64,000 bases of DNA from Planomonospora sp. ID82291 (GTDB lineage: Bacteria; Actinomycetota; Actinomycetes; Streptosporangiales; Streptosporangiaceae): assembly GCF_015711645.1 (NCBI RefSeq), contig NZ_JABTEX010000001.1, forward strand, positions 1,922,001 to 1,986,000, given 5' to 3'. Below, piece by piece: positions 56,724 through 64,000 of the stretch. Made by a program: the position numbers and the translations under genes. The notes under the pieces are model-generated. The model was not told where the DNA came from and did not search any database. It saw only the letters and a program-made list of their open reading frames with translations. Each line of letters starts with the position of its first letter. Position 1 is the stretch's first letter.

Positions 56724-56761
56724 AGAAGCAAACATCTTCTGTAAAGCTAGGAGTACATGTC

Positions 56762-57187
56762 ATGGCCCTGCAAGGACCCATCCCCGTCAGCTTCGACCAG
56801 GTCTTCCCGCATGGCTGCTACCTCGTCGGCGAGGTCGAGCAGGTCAAGGACTTCGACGCCTCGACCAGCAGCCGGACCGTCTACGCCAAGGACAAGACCA
56901 CCGGCGAACTCGTCTGGCAGATCGCCGTCATGGACGCCGACCCGGCCGTCAAGATCAGCCAGAAGACGGTGGCGGTCAAGATCCTCGCCCCGGTCCAGCC
57001 GGTTCCCCCGCCCCCGGTGCCCGGCCTGCCGATCACCCCGGTCGAGTTCGACGGCATGACCGTCACCCCGTACGTCAACCAGTCCACCGGCCGCCTGGCC
57101 TACTCCATCCGCGCCACGTCCATGCGGGCTCCCCGCACCGCCGCCCCGGCCAAGCACGCCCCGGCCAGCAAGGACACCGCGGCCTGA
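56762..57187 (+). CDS. SCO3933-family regulatory protein
   Basis: A 141-residue protein with GGAG 9 bases before the ATG. It begins MALQGPIPVSFDQVFPHGCY, has a beta-rich core (VYAKDKTTGELVWQIAVMDA) and a Pro-rich hinge, then an Ala/Pro/Lys tail. I recognise it as the small protein usually placed before the FtsK-like gene in AICEs and named after SCO3933. Its exact role is not established. It is the first gene after the GntR-controlled promoter; a hairpin follows it. Confidence 0.75.
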   Translation: MALQGPIPVSFDQVFPHGCYLVGEVEQVKDFDASTSSRTVYAKDKTTGELVWQIAVMDADPAVKISQKTVAVKILAPVQPVPPPPVPGLPITPVEFDGMTVTPYVNQSTGRLAYSIRATSMRAPRTAAPAKHAPASKDTAA

Positions 57188-57197
57188 CAACGAAAGC

Positions 57198-57229
57198 GGG
57201 GCCGCTGGAACTGGCATTCCGGCGGCCCC
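57198..57229 (+). terminator. Hairpin after the SCO3933-like gene
   Basis: Arms GGGGCCGC and GCGGCCCC flank a 16-base loop, 11 bases after the stop, without a T tract. It may be a partial terminator that lowers expression of the downstream transfer and replication genes. Confidence 0.65.
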
Positions 57230-57269
57230 TGGTCTCCCCAGATGCGATTCAAGAGAGGGCTGAAGTCTA

Positions 57270-58682
57270 ATGTTCAAAAAGATGCCCGGCGACGAGGCAC
57301 AGCACCTCGTCTCCACCACACCCGATACCGCCGTGGTGTTCCGCCCCGCCGTGGTCCGCACCCCGGCGTTCGTCACGCTCGTCATCTTCGCCTGGCGGGT
57401 GCTCGCCGGTCTGGTCCGGCTGCTCTGGCGGCACCCGGTCGCCTCGGCCGTCATCGCCGTCCCGGCTGCGGTGGCGTGGCTGTACGGCTGGCGGCTGGGC
57501 CTGGTCCTGATCGCGGTGGCCGTGACCGTGCTCGCGTTGTGGTGCTCGGTGCACCGGCCCTCGTTCCTGCGGCTGGTCGGCTGGCGGCTGCTGGCCTTCT
57601 GGCGCTTCGTGTGGATCTACCGGCGGCACTGGCAGGCGGTGATGGTCGTGTCCGGGCTGGGGCGGCACCTGCGCGGCCGGGACTACCTTCCCCACCTGGT
57701 CAAGGTCACCTGTACTTCGTGGGCCGACGTGGTCACGGTGAAGATGCTGCACGGCCAAGCGGTCAAGGACTGGGCCGACCGCATCGACCACCTGGCGCAC
57801 GGCTTCGGCGCGCGCTCCTGCCGGGTCTCGATCGCGCGGGCGGGCCGCCTGGTGCTCGTCTTCCCCCGGCATGATCCCCTGGTCACACCGCTTCCGGCCA
57901 TGCCGATCCCGGAAGAGGTATCGGTGGGGCCGGTGCGAGTCGGCACCCGCGAGGACGGCTCCCCGTGGCTGCTGAACGTCCACGGCACCCATGTCCTGAT
58001 CGCCGGAGCCACCGGGGCGGGCAAGGGCTCGGTCCTGTGGTCGACCATCCGCGGCCTGCTCCCCGCCGTCCGTGCGGGCCTGGTGCAGATCTGGGCGCTG
58101 GATCCCAAGCGCATGGAGCTGTCCTTCGGCCGATCCCTGTTCGGAGACCGCTACGCGGCGACCCCGGAGCAGTGCGCCGACCTGCTGGACGCGGCCGTGG
58201 CGGTGATGCAGGAGCGGGCCGACCGGTTCGCCGGCCTCCAGCGCTCCCACACCCCGACCCCGGAGGACCCGTTCGTCCTGGTGGTCGTCGACGAGGTGGC
58301 GTTCCTGACCGCCTACCAATCCGACCGGGCCTTGAAGCAGCGCATCTCCGCCGCCCTGGCCACCCTCACCACGCAGGGTCGTGCGGTCGGGGTCGGGGTG
58401 ATGGCGGCGCTCCAGGACCCGCGCAAAGACGTGCTCACGATCCGCAACCTGTTCCCCGACAAGATCGCGCTCCGGTTGGACGAGTCCGAGCAGGTGGACA
58501 TGGTGCTCGGCGACGGCGCCCGGGACCGGGGCGCGTTGGCCGATCACATCTCCCCGATCCCGGAGCAGGGCGCGGGCGTCGGCTACGTCCGCCTGGAAGC
58601 CTCCCCGGATCCGATCCGGGTGCGCGCGGCCTACGTCTCCGACGCCGACATCCGCGCGATGGCCGAGGCGGTGGCGGCGTGA
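57270..58682 (+). CDS. FtsK/SpoIIIE-family DNA translocase (TraSA/TraB-like)
   Basis: The 470-residue protein has N-terminal membrane helices (residues about 30-85) and an FtsK/SpoIIIE ATPase domain (about 210-460) with Walker A LIAGATGAGKGSVLW and Walker B PFVLVVVDEVAFL. In actinomycete conjugation one such hexameric ATPase moves double-stranded DNA between hyphae. The stop overlaps the next gene by GTGA. Length is short but normal for AICE versions. Confidence 0.9.
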   Translation: MFKKMPGDEAQHLVSTTPDTAVVFRPAVVRTPAFVTLVIFAWRVLAGLVRLLWRHPVASAVIAVPAAVAWLYGWRLGLVLIAVAVTVLALWCSVHRPSFLRLVGWRLLAFWRFVWIYRRHWQAVMVVSGLGRHLRGRDYLPHLVKVTCTSWADVVTVKMLHGQAVKDWADRIDHLAHGFGARSCRVSIARAGRLVLVFPRHDPLVTPLPAMPIPEEVSVGPVRVGTREDGSPWLLNVHGTHVLIAGATGAGKGSVLWSTIRGLLPAVRAGLVQIWALDPKRMELSFGRSLFGDRYAATPEQCADLLDAAVAVMQERADRFAGLQRSHTPTPEDPFVLVVVDEVAFLTAYQSDRALKQRISAALATLTTQGRAVGVGVMAALQDPRKDVLTIRNLFPDKIALRLDESEQVDMVLGDGARDRGALADHISPIPEQGAGVGYVRLEASPDPIRVRAAYVSDADIRAMAEAVAA

Positions 58683-58882
58683 GGGTCTGCTTCTACGGCA
58701 CCGACGAGGAGATCACCCGCCTCTGCGAGCGGCCGATCCTGGCGCTGCTCGGTCCGCACCGCACGCAGCGGGTGGTGGCCTTCGAGCTGTCCGACCCCTC
58801 TATCAGCTCCGACCCCTACGGGGCCGTCTACCGGCTGGCAGCCGACCTGGCCGAGATCCACCGCGAGGAGGTGAACGAATGA
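58679..58882 (+). CDS. Small protein between translocase and rep genes
   Basis: A 67-residue acidic protein (MRVCFYGTDEEITRLCERPI), coupled at both ends: GTG overlaps the translocase stop, and its own stop overlaps the rep start (ATGA). Family not recognised; the position is typical of SpdA-like or other small AICE accessory genes. Coding is supported mainly by tight packing. Confidence 0.65.
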   Translation: MRVCFYGTDEEITRLCERPILALLGPHRTQRVVAFELSDPSISSDPYGAVYRLAADLAEIHREEVNE

Positions 58883-60555
58883 CCACCCCGACGACCGACC
58901 GTTCCATCTCCCGGGCGCAGCGGCAGCGGATGCCGGTCGCGCTGGACGTGGCGGTGGAGATCGCCAAGCACAACGGCGTGTGCATCCGCCCGATCGTGCT
59001 GCGGCGGCTCGATGTCCGTACCGGGCAGAGCGAGGACGTCAACGTCCCGTGCGGGGCCACTCGGGAGACCGTGTGCCCGCCGTGCGCCAAGCGCAACCGC
59101 TACCTGCGCATGGCGCAGTGCCGGGAGGGCTGGCACCTGGACGCCGAACCGGCCAGCACCCCGGACGAGGCGGATGAGCAGCAGCGGTGGCTGATCGAGT
59201 TCCGCGCCGATGTGCAGGCCAAGCGAGACCAAGCTGAGCGCGGCGGCACGCCTGAGGAGGTCGCCGACTGGGATGAGGCGATCGCCGAGATCGATGAGGA
59301 GATCCGCGCGGCCGGGATGCGCGGCAGCCTGTCCGGCCGGGCGGCCTCCCGGCGTTCCCGGTCGACCCGGCGGCGGCAGGACGCCCCGGACCTGCCCAAG
59401 CGGGCCATGAGCTCCACCACGCTCGGGCGGACCTTCACCGGAGCCGATGGGAAGGTCTACCGGCCGTCGATGTTCATCACGCTCACTCTGCCGTCCTACG
59501 GACGGATCCGGGCCGGGCAGGGCGTGCCGGTCGACCCGGCCACCTACGACTACCGGCGGGCGGCTCGGGATGCGCTGCACTTCTCCAAGCTGGTCGACCG
59601 GTTCGTGCAGAACCTGCGCCGGGTGGCGGGCTATGACGTGCAGTACTTCGCGAGCGTGGAGCCTCAGAAGCGGCTCGCTCCGCATCTGCACATGGCGGTG
59701 CGGGGCACCCTGCCCCGGGCGGAGATCAAGGCCATTGCGGCGGCGACCTATCACCAGGTGTGGTGGCCGGCGACCGATGAGATCCGCTTCGAGGGCGATC
59801 ACCTGCCGGTGTGGGCTCCGCGGGCCGATCTCCCCGAGGGGGGCACCTACCCGGACGGGCAGGACGGCGACTACATCGACCCGGCAACCGGTGAGGTCCT
59901 GCCGACCTGGGATGAGTCGCTCGATCAGCTCGATCAGGACGACGAGGTCGAACCCCTGCACGTGCTGCGCTTCGGTGACCAGGTCGACGTTCAAGGCGTC
60001 TTGGCCGGCACCCCGGACGCCGACCAGTGCATCCGCTACCTGTCGAAGTACCTGACCAAGTCCCTCGGCGAGAGCCTCGATGCCGACGACCTGGCTCGGC
60101 GGGACCACGCGGCCCGGCTGGTCGAAGCCCTGCGCTACGAACCGTGCTCGCCGACGTGCCCGAACTGGCTGCGGTACGGCGTGCAGCCCAAGGGCGCCAA
60201 GCCGGGCATGGCTCCGGGCCGGTGCCGGAGCAAGGCGCACAAACCCGAACACCTCGGCTACGCAGGCCGCCGCGTGCTCGTCTCCCGCAAGTGGTCGAAC
60301 AAGACCCTGGCCGAGCACAAGCGCGACCGGCGCACCTGGGTCCTGGAAGCCCTCGGCCTGGCCGACGACCCCGCCAAGAGCGACCCGCACCGCTACCTCT
60401 GGAAGCCCGTCCCGGCCGGAGACGGAGACGTCCCCTCCCTGGCCCTGCGGCTGCTGCGCATGGTCGCCGAACGCCAGCGCTGGCGCGCAACCCTCCTCGC
60501 CCTGCAAGAGAAAGCAACCGGACAAGGCCCTTCGGTGATGAGAGAGGCGGCATGA
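58879..60555 (+). CDS. Replication initiator protein (RepSA-like, rolling circle)
   Basis: The 558-residue protein has a Cys-rich N-terminal zinc-finger-like segment (VPCGATRETVCPPCAKRNRY), a long charged helical region, and a relaxase/initiator core with FITLTLPSYGRI and ASVEPQKRLAPHLHMAVRG, a HLH motif like the metal-binding motif of rolling-circle initiators. The C-terminal third has a second Cys cluster (PCSPTCPNWLRYGVQP). Such initiators replicate the excised AICE. It is coupled to xis (ATGA). Confidence 0.87.
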   Translation: MTTPTTDRSISRAQRQRMPVALDVAVEIAKHNGVCIRPIVLRRLDVRTGQSEDVNVPCGATRETVCPPCAKRNRYLRMAQCREGWHLDAEPASTPDEADEQQRWLIEFRADVQAKRDQAERGGTPEEVADWDEAIAEIDEEIRAAGMRGSLSGRAASRRSRSTRRRQDAPDLPKRAMSSTTLGRTFTGADGKVYRPSMFITLTLPSYGRIRAGQGVPVDPATYDYRRAARDALHFSKLVDRFVQNLRRVAGYDVQYFASVEPQKRLAPHLHMAVRGTLPRAEIKAIAAATYHQVWWPATDEIRFEGDHLPVWAPRADLPEGGTYPDGQDGDYIDPATGEVLPTWDESLDQLDQDDEVEPLHVLRFGDQVDVQGVLAGTPDADQCIRYLSKYLTKSLGESLDADDLARRDHAARLVEALRYEPCSPTCPNWLRYGVQPKGAKPGMAPGRCRSKAHKPEHLGYAGRRVLVSRKWSNKTLAEHKRDRRTWVLEALGLADDPAKSDPHRYLWKPVPAGDGDVPSLALRLLRMVAERQRWRATLLALQEKATGQGPSVMREAA

Positions 60556-60809
60556 CGAGAACGGAGCCCACCTCTCCGCTTCCCGAGTTGGCCGTTGACA
60601 TGGCCCGGGGCCGGCTGCTGACCGTCGAGGAAGCCGCCGAACGGCTGAACACCACGGTCCGCTTCCCGCGTCGCCTGATCGAGGAACGCCGGATCGCCTT
60701 CGTCCACATCGGGCGCAACGTCCGTATCCCCGAAGCGGCGCTTGAGGCATTCGTCGCGGCGGGGTTTGTCGAGCCGATCACCACCACGCGACGCAGGAGG
60801 GCTGCGTAA
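60552..60809 (+). CDS. xis: Excisionase (Xis), MerR-like helix-turn-helix
   Basis: An 85-residue protein with an excisionase-type HTH: LLTVEEAAERLNTTVRFPRR, then LIEERRIAFVHIGRNVRIPE. The start overlaps the rep stop and the stop overlaps the int start (TAATG), the standard rep-xis-int order of AICEs. It steers the integrase toward excision. Confidence 0.88.
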   Translation: MTRTEPTSPLPELAVDMARGRLLTVEEAAERLNTTVRFPRRLIEERRIAFVHIGRNVRIPEAALEAFVAAGFVEPITTTRRRRAA

Positions 60810-62017
60810 TGGCCAAGACCGCACTTGCCGCGCCCGATGAAGAGCCCCGGCGTCCGCGCAAGAGGAAGCCCGCCAAGAGGCGCTTCGGTCGCGTTCGGCG
60901 ACTGCCCTCGGGCCGGTGGCAGGCTCGGTACTCCGGTCCTGACGGGGTGGACCGCCCGGCCCCGGAGACCTTCGCGACGAAGAAGGACGCCGAGGTCTGG
61001 CTGACCAGGAAAGAGACGGAGATCCTCGACGGCGAGTGGATCGACCCGGACGCCGGGAAGATCACAGTCGGCGAGTACGGCCGCGCCTGGATCGAGGAGC
61101 GGCCGAACCTCCGTCCCCGGACGGTCGAACTGTACGGCTACCTCCTCCGCGCCCACCTCGTCCCCACCTTCGGAGAGAAGGCGCTGAACGAGATCAAGGA
61201 CCCGCAGGTACGGCGGTGGCGGAAGAAGCTGCTCGACGCGAAGGTCAGTGAGGTGACCGTCGCCAAGGCGTACCGGCTGTTGAAGGCGATTCTGTCCACA
61301 GCTGTGGATGACCAGCTCATCAAGCGGAACCCGTGCCGAATCAAGGGCGCCGGTCAGGAGAAGTCACCGGAACGCCCGGTGCTCACGATCGCCGAGGTCT
61401 ACAAGCTCGCCGACGCGATCGAACCGCGTTACCGGGCGCTGGTGCTCCTGGCGACCTTCGGCAGTCTGCGGTGGGGCGAGCTGGCCGGCCTCCAGCGCCG
61501 AGACCTCGACCTGGACGCCGGAACCGTGCGGGTGGAACGCCAGTTGATGCAGATCACCGGCAAGGGCCTCGTCTTCACCGAACCCAAGTCCGCGGCAGGC
61601 AGGCGGACGGTGGTGATCCCCGAACTGATCATCGAGGACCTGCGGGAGCACGTGAAGGACTTCACCCAGGACGGGGACAAGGGTCTGATCTTCGCCGGTC
61701 CGGATGACGGACCGCTCCGCAACACCAACTTCAACCGCCGTGTCTGGACTCAGGCGCTCCAGGACACGGGCCTTCCGAAGATCCACTTTCATGACCTCCG
61801 GCACACCGGCAACACCCTCGCCGCGAGCGCCGGGGCGTCGATCCGGGAGCTGATGGAGCGCATGGGCCACTCCAGCACGCGCGCCGCGATGATCTACCAG
61901 CACTCGACCCACGAGCGGCAACGGGAGGTCGCCCGCAAGCTCGACGGCCTCGCCCGTGGGGCACTTGGGAAGCCATCGGGCACGCAACGGGCACGGGAGC
62001 CGGACGAGGCCGAATGA
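60809..62017 (+). CDS. int: Tyrosine integrase of the tRNA-Ala element
   Basis: The 402-residue integrase has an AP2-like/arm-binding N-terminus (residues about 25-75, RRLPSGRWQARYSGPDGVDR), a SAM-like core-binding domain (about 85-165) and the catalytic domain with Arg in FGSLRWGELAGLQ, HDLRHTGNTLAASAG, GHSSTRAAMIYQHS (His and nucleophile Tyr). All catalytic residues are present. It ends 59 bases from tRNA-Ala, in which the element is integrated. A terminator follows. Confidence 0.94.
   Translation: MAKTALAAPDEEPRRPRKRKPAKRRFGRVRRLPSGRWQARYSGPDGVDRPAPETFATKKDAEVWLTRKETEILDGEWIDPDAGKITVGEYGRAWIEERPNLRPRTVELYGYLLRAHLVPTFGEKALNEIKDPQVRRWRKKLLDAKVSEVTVAKAYRLLKAILSTAVDDQLIKRNPCRIKGAGQEKSPERPVLTIAEVYKLADAIEPRYRALVLLATFGSLRWGELAGLQRRDLDLDAGTVRVERQLMQITGKGLVFTEPKSAAGRRTVVIPELIIEDLREHVKDFTQDGDKGLIFAGPDDGPLRNTNFNRRVWTQALQDTGLPKIHFHDLRHTGNTLAASAGASIRELMERMGHSSTRAAMIYQHSTHERQREVARKLDGLARGALGKPSGTQRAREPDEAE
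61973..61995 (+). repeat. Candidate integrase arm site, right (inside int)
   Basis: CCATCGGGCACGCAACGGGC plus ACG, overlapping the last codons of int, with two GGGCACG repeats. It matches the left site at 51127 at 22 of 23 bases and in the same orientation. Confidence 0.6.
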
Positions 62018-62022
62018 AGATC

Positions 62023-62060
62023 AAAGCCCAGGTGAGGCGACCATGCCTGACCTGGGCTTT
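62023..62060 (+). terminator. Intrinsic terminator of the int operon
   Basis: Perfect 11-base arms AAAGCCCAGGT / ACCTGGGCTTT with a 16-base loop and a T run (CTTTTTC) on the plus strand. It separates int from the opposing tRNA-Ala. Confidence 0.92.
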
Positions 62061-62075
62061 TTCATGTCGTGGAGG

Positions 62076-62151
62076 TGGTGGAGCCTAGGAGATTCGAACT
62101 CCTGACATCCTGCTTGCAAAGCAGGCGCTCTGCCAACTGAGCTAAGGCCCC
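62076..62151 (-). tRNA. tRNA-Ala (anticodon TGC)
   Basis: The minus strand reads as a complete class I tRNA: acceptor GGGGCCT / AGGCTCC, D loop AGCTCAGTTGGCAGAG, anticodon stem-loop CTGCTTTGCAAGCAG with TGC, T arm with GTTCGAATC, discriminator A and encoded CCA. It is the integration site of the AICE; the 3' part (62077-62121) is supplied by the element. Confidence 0.96.
62077..62121 (-). repeat. attR within tRNA-Ala
   Basis: A 45-bp perfect repeat of 50989-51033. It runs from the encoded CC of CCA through the T arm, variable loop and 3' anticodon stem into the anticodon. Recombination between the two copies would excise 11.09 kb and restore the original tRNA flank. Confidence 0.95.
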
Positions 62152-62234
62152 TCTGCGGGTGACGTGACCTGCGGAAGCGCCGCGAACGGCGAGTCCGTGC
62201 TCATCGCACACCGCCAGGACAGCATATAACGCTC

Positions 62235-62546
62235 CTACTGGCCTGGGCGCCGATCCACGGCATGATCATGATCTCTCTCAGCGGCACCGGCAGAGGGAGC
62301 GCTCCCCCGGTAGCACCGGTTCAGGTGAGACCGAGTGCCTGGTCCCAGGCAGGTCCTGCGGGACGCGGCCGGCCGTTCGCACAACCGGACCGCGCCCCGG
62401 GCGTGCAACGTCCGCCCGCATCGACGGTCCAGGACCGCGCACGAACCGGTGGCGTACCAGATGCCGCCGCGCCGCCGGATCGTCCAGCCGGGCCAGGCAC
62501 GCCGGAGGTGTCCGATGACCGCCGCCTGCTCCTCGTCGAAGGTCAT
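62235..62546 (-). CDS. Small hypothetical protein
   Basis: The ATG at 62546, with GGAGG 10 bases upstream, starts MTFDEEQAAVIGHLRRAWPG and WTIRRRGGIWYATGSCAV. This is a small conserved-looking domain that I have seen near regulators in actinomycetes but cannot name. The second half (after residue about 50) has less protein-like character, so a frameshift may have changed the natural C-terminus. It follows the next gene upstream at a 22-base gap, suggesting an operon. Confidence 0.55.
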   Translation of the reverse strand: MTFDEEQAAVIGHLRRAWPGWTIRRRGGIWYATGSCAVLDRRCGRTLHARGAVRLCERPAASRRTCLGPGTRSHLNRCYRGSAPSAGAAERDHDHAVDRRPGQ

Positions 62547-62568
62547 GGGAACGATGCCTCCCGTCGCG

Positions 62569-63228
62569 TCACGCGGCCGTCTCCACAGGTGTGGGCGTCC
62601 GCCGCCGGGCTGAGCCGGGTGAGTACGGCGACCGGGAGGCCGTGTGGTGTACGGCGAGCTCACCGGGCCTCGACCGGACCGCCGCCCCGGGTGGCGGCCC
62701 GCCGGGAACCAGGTGGCCGATGCCGGTCGTCGAACGCGGCAGCCGTTCACGGGCGGCCACGGCGCGGGCCCGCCGCAGCACGAGCGGTTCCCGGGCGAGC
62801 GACAGCCGGAGGGTGCGCGTCTCCCGGGCCTCCACCGGCCGGTCCGCCGTACGGCGCATCTCTGCAGGCACGATCGGCCAGGACGATCCGAGGGCGGGAA
62901 GGGCCTTGCCCGGCACGGGCTCGACCGTTCGGGGCGCAGGTACAGCCGGTGTCCGCTCGGCCGGCTGACCGGTGGTGACGTACCGCCGCTCGATGAACGG
63001 CCCTGCGGGAACGGACTCCCGTCCGGTGGGCCGCGGGGCGAGGGCGGGCAGGCACTCGGCCGGGCGGACCCAGTCCCGTGCGGGCATCCTCAGCTCGTCC
63101 AGCCGGGCGGCCCGGATCAGCTCCCAGCGGGCGGCCACCTGCTCGGCGGAGGGTACCCGGTAGGCGTGCGCCTCGGCGTGCAGGCACCCGTGGTCGTACG
63201 GCGGGTGCCCGCAGACGGCGCAGCCCAT
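62569..63228 (-). CDS. Hypothetical protein with N-terminal Cys/His cluster
   Basis: The 219-residue product begins MGCAVCGHPPYDHGCLHAEA, a Cys/His pattern that could bind zinc, followed by a helix (YRVPSAEQVAARWELIRAAR). The remaining ~140 residues are Pro/Arg-rich and of low complexity. The family is not recognised. It is divergent from a mini-GntR regulator, which may control it. The end of the frame is less certain than the start. Confidence 0.5.
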   Translation of the reverse strand: MGCAVCGHPPYDHGCLHAEAHAYRVPSAEQVAARWELIRAARLDELRMPARDWVRPAECLPALAPRPTGRESVPAGPFIERRYVTTGQPAERTPAVPAPRTVEPVPGKALPALGSSWPIVPAEMRRTADRPVEARETRTLRLSLAREPLVLRRARAVAARERLPRSTTGIGHLVPGGPPPGAAVRSRPGELAVHHTASRSPYSPGSARRRTPTPVETAA

Positions 63229-63436
63229 CGGCAGCGGTGCCGTTCAGCGGAGAAGCACGGGCCGCAGACGGGCTCGTTGCAAGCCGCGAGAGGGCGGGTT
63301 GACGGTCTAAAGTTGTCCACGGGTCGGACCTCCTACGTCCGATCGAGGGCCCGGTACGGCGTTCGCGCGCCTGCCGGGCCCGTCCGCTGTCAGGCGTATC
63401 AAGCAGAAACGTTACCTCAACATACCTAGTCATTCA

Positions 63437-63476
63437 CATGGGTACTCATGGGTATCCATTGGAGACCATGGTATTC
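63437..63476. promoter_or_regulatory. Four 10-bp phased repeats before the mini-GntR gene
   Basis: Consecutive decamers CATGGGTACT, CATGGGTATC, CATTGGAGAC and CATGGTATTC start at 63437, 63447, 63457 and 63467. The motif is repeated on one face of the helix and is AT-rich for this genome. It lies 33 bases before the GntR start and about 210 bases from the divergent gene. A cooperative operator is plausible. I see no gene in the rest of 63229-63508. Confidence 0.55.
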
Positions 63477-63508
63477 GCAGGGCTGGCGAAGTTTTCTAGC
63501 CTTGCCGA

Positions 63509-63769
63509 GTGATCGAATTTCGCCCGGACGAGCTCAAGTGGCAGGCCATCCTCAACGAGATACGGCGGCGCATCCGTGAAGGTCAGTACCAGCCGGGTCA
63601 TCCCATCCCGGGGGAACCGCGTCTCGCCGAGGAGTTCGGAGTAGCTCGCGGCACGGCACGACGGGTGATCAATGAACTGCTGGAGTCGGGCGAGGTCTAC
63701 AGCATCCACGGCAAGGGGACCTTCGTCGCCGTCCTCAAGGACGATGAGAGGCAGGCGGGGAAGCAATAG
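63509..63769 (+). CDS. GntR-family winged-helix regulator, DNA-binding domain only
   Basis: An 86-residue protein from a GTG. It is essentially one GntR winged helix: WQAILNEIRRRIREGQYQPG, HPIPGEPRLAEEFGVARGTA, RRVINELLESGEVYSIHGKG, TFVAVL. No effector domain follows, so it may act constitutively or with a partner. Standalone GntR domains of this size are common in Streptosporangiales-like genomes. A phased repeat array lies just upstream. Confidence 0.85.
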   Translation: MIEFRPDELKWQAILNEIRRRIREGQYQPGHPIPGEPRLAEEFGVARGTARRVINELLESGEVYSIHGKGTFVAVLKDDERQAGKQ

Positions 63770-63914
63770 GCCGGTTCCCGCCGAACCGCCACACGGCAGA
63801 TGCGGCGAACAGGTCAGCCCCTGAGTCGGCCACGGATACGTTTCCGCCCGCCGTACGGCTCTCCCCGCTGGAGACCGGTCTGGCGGGCGATGACCCTCGG
63901 AGCCGGCAGCGCCG

Positions 63915-64000
63915 TCAGCGCACGGAGGCGGGGGTGCGGTGCTCAGCCAGGGCGTCGTCGAGGACGAGGCCGGGGAAGTCGGCGACGGAGTCCAGGACAT
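63915..64000 (-). CDS. C-terminal end of a gene running off the window
   Basis: The last 28 codons of a minus-strand frame end VLDSVADFPGLVLDDALAEH, RTPASVR and TGA. Codon use is typical, and the C-terminal segment looks protein-like. The product cannot be named from so short a piece. Confidence 0.4.
   Translation of the reverse strand, partial: VLDSVADFPGLVLDDALAEHRTPASVR

Larger units (their letters stand above)
50989..62121 (+). mobile_element. AICE-type integrative element in tRNA-Ala
   Basis: The 11.1-kb element is bounded by 45-bp perfect direct repeats of the 3' end of tRNA-Ala(UGC). The intact tRNA is at the int end and the displaced 3' piece at the other. It carries int, xis, rep, an FtsK/TraB-type DNA translocase, a GntR regulator and small coupled genes, the gene order of pSAM2/SLP1-like actinomycete integrative and conjugative elements. 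The left part carries a phosphotransferase-like cargo gene and IS3 copy B. Core transfer and integration genes look intact. Confidence 0.9.

Noticed and set aside
63446-64000. 184-codon minus-strand frame at the window edge
   Set aside because: It overlaps the well-supported GntR gene in antisense; a different frame at 63915-64000 has better protein character.

Overview
The window is high-GC actinobacterial DNA. The block at 18.7-30.6 kb (tRNA-Leu, fhaA-fhaB-pstP-rodA-pbpA-pknA-pknB, then pabA, crgA, a rhomboid protease and ppiA) is the conserved actinobacterial cluster for cell-wall growth and Ser/Thr phosphorylation, usually found near oriC. Together with DUF5324, a WD40 protein, mycothiol-dependent enzymes and an AICE, it suggests a filamentous actinomycete. 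A Streptosporangiales-type host is an inference only; I cannot name a genus from the sequence.

Layout. 0-5.4 kb: end of a DM13 membrane protein, a GPP34 protein, an LCP cell-wall ligase and two CNNM/CBS (CorC-like) membrane proteins. 5.5-18.7 kb: accessory island with IS3 copy A, truncated genes, a P450 remnant, an IS1380 transposase, a secreted RHS-type protein with a phospholipase A2 C-terminus plus a candidate immunity gene, and a two-gene element (degenerate tyrosine-recombinase-like protein + IS4-like DDE transposase) ending at the 3' end of tRNA-Leu. A direct repeat of the last 0.28 kb of that element sits at 7.3 kb, so the island is bracketed by direct repeats. 18.7-30.6 kb: the core kinase/FHA/penicillin-binding cluster, translationally coupled through most junctions. 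30.7-48.1 kb: chromosomal genes including a two-component system, GH25 lysozyme, a DGC/YwiC pair with a divergent regulator and a clear operator, a ClpP pair whose second member has Ala at the catalytic Ser position, a PopR/ClgR-like regulator ending in an ssrA-like tail, and an ECF sigma factor.

48.1-51 kb: truncated integrase behind a long hairpin, then a coiled-coil/TIR protein gene cleanly interrupted by an ISL3 element with 8-bp target duplications. 51-62.1 kb: an integrative element of the AICE type, integrated in tRNA-Ala(UGC) and bounded by 45-bp direct repeats. It has int, xis, rep, an FtsK-type transfer ATPase, a GntR regulator with matching operators on a consensus promoter, a kinase-like cargo gene, and a second IS3 copy flanked by two unrelated broken genes. 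62.2-64 kb: two small hypothetical genes, a mini-GntR regulator with a 10-bp-phased repeat array in front, and the end of another gene.

A recurring oddity is in-frame short tandem repeats in linker segments of at least seven proteins (LCP, CorC2, PstP, PknA, histidine kinase, lysozyme, YwiC-like), with 22-52 bp tandem duplications in several intergenic gaps between 31 and 43 kb.
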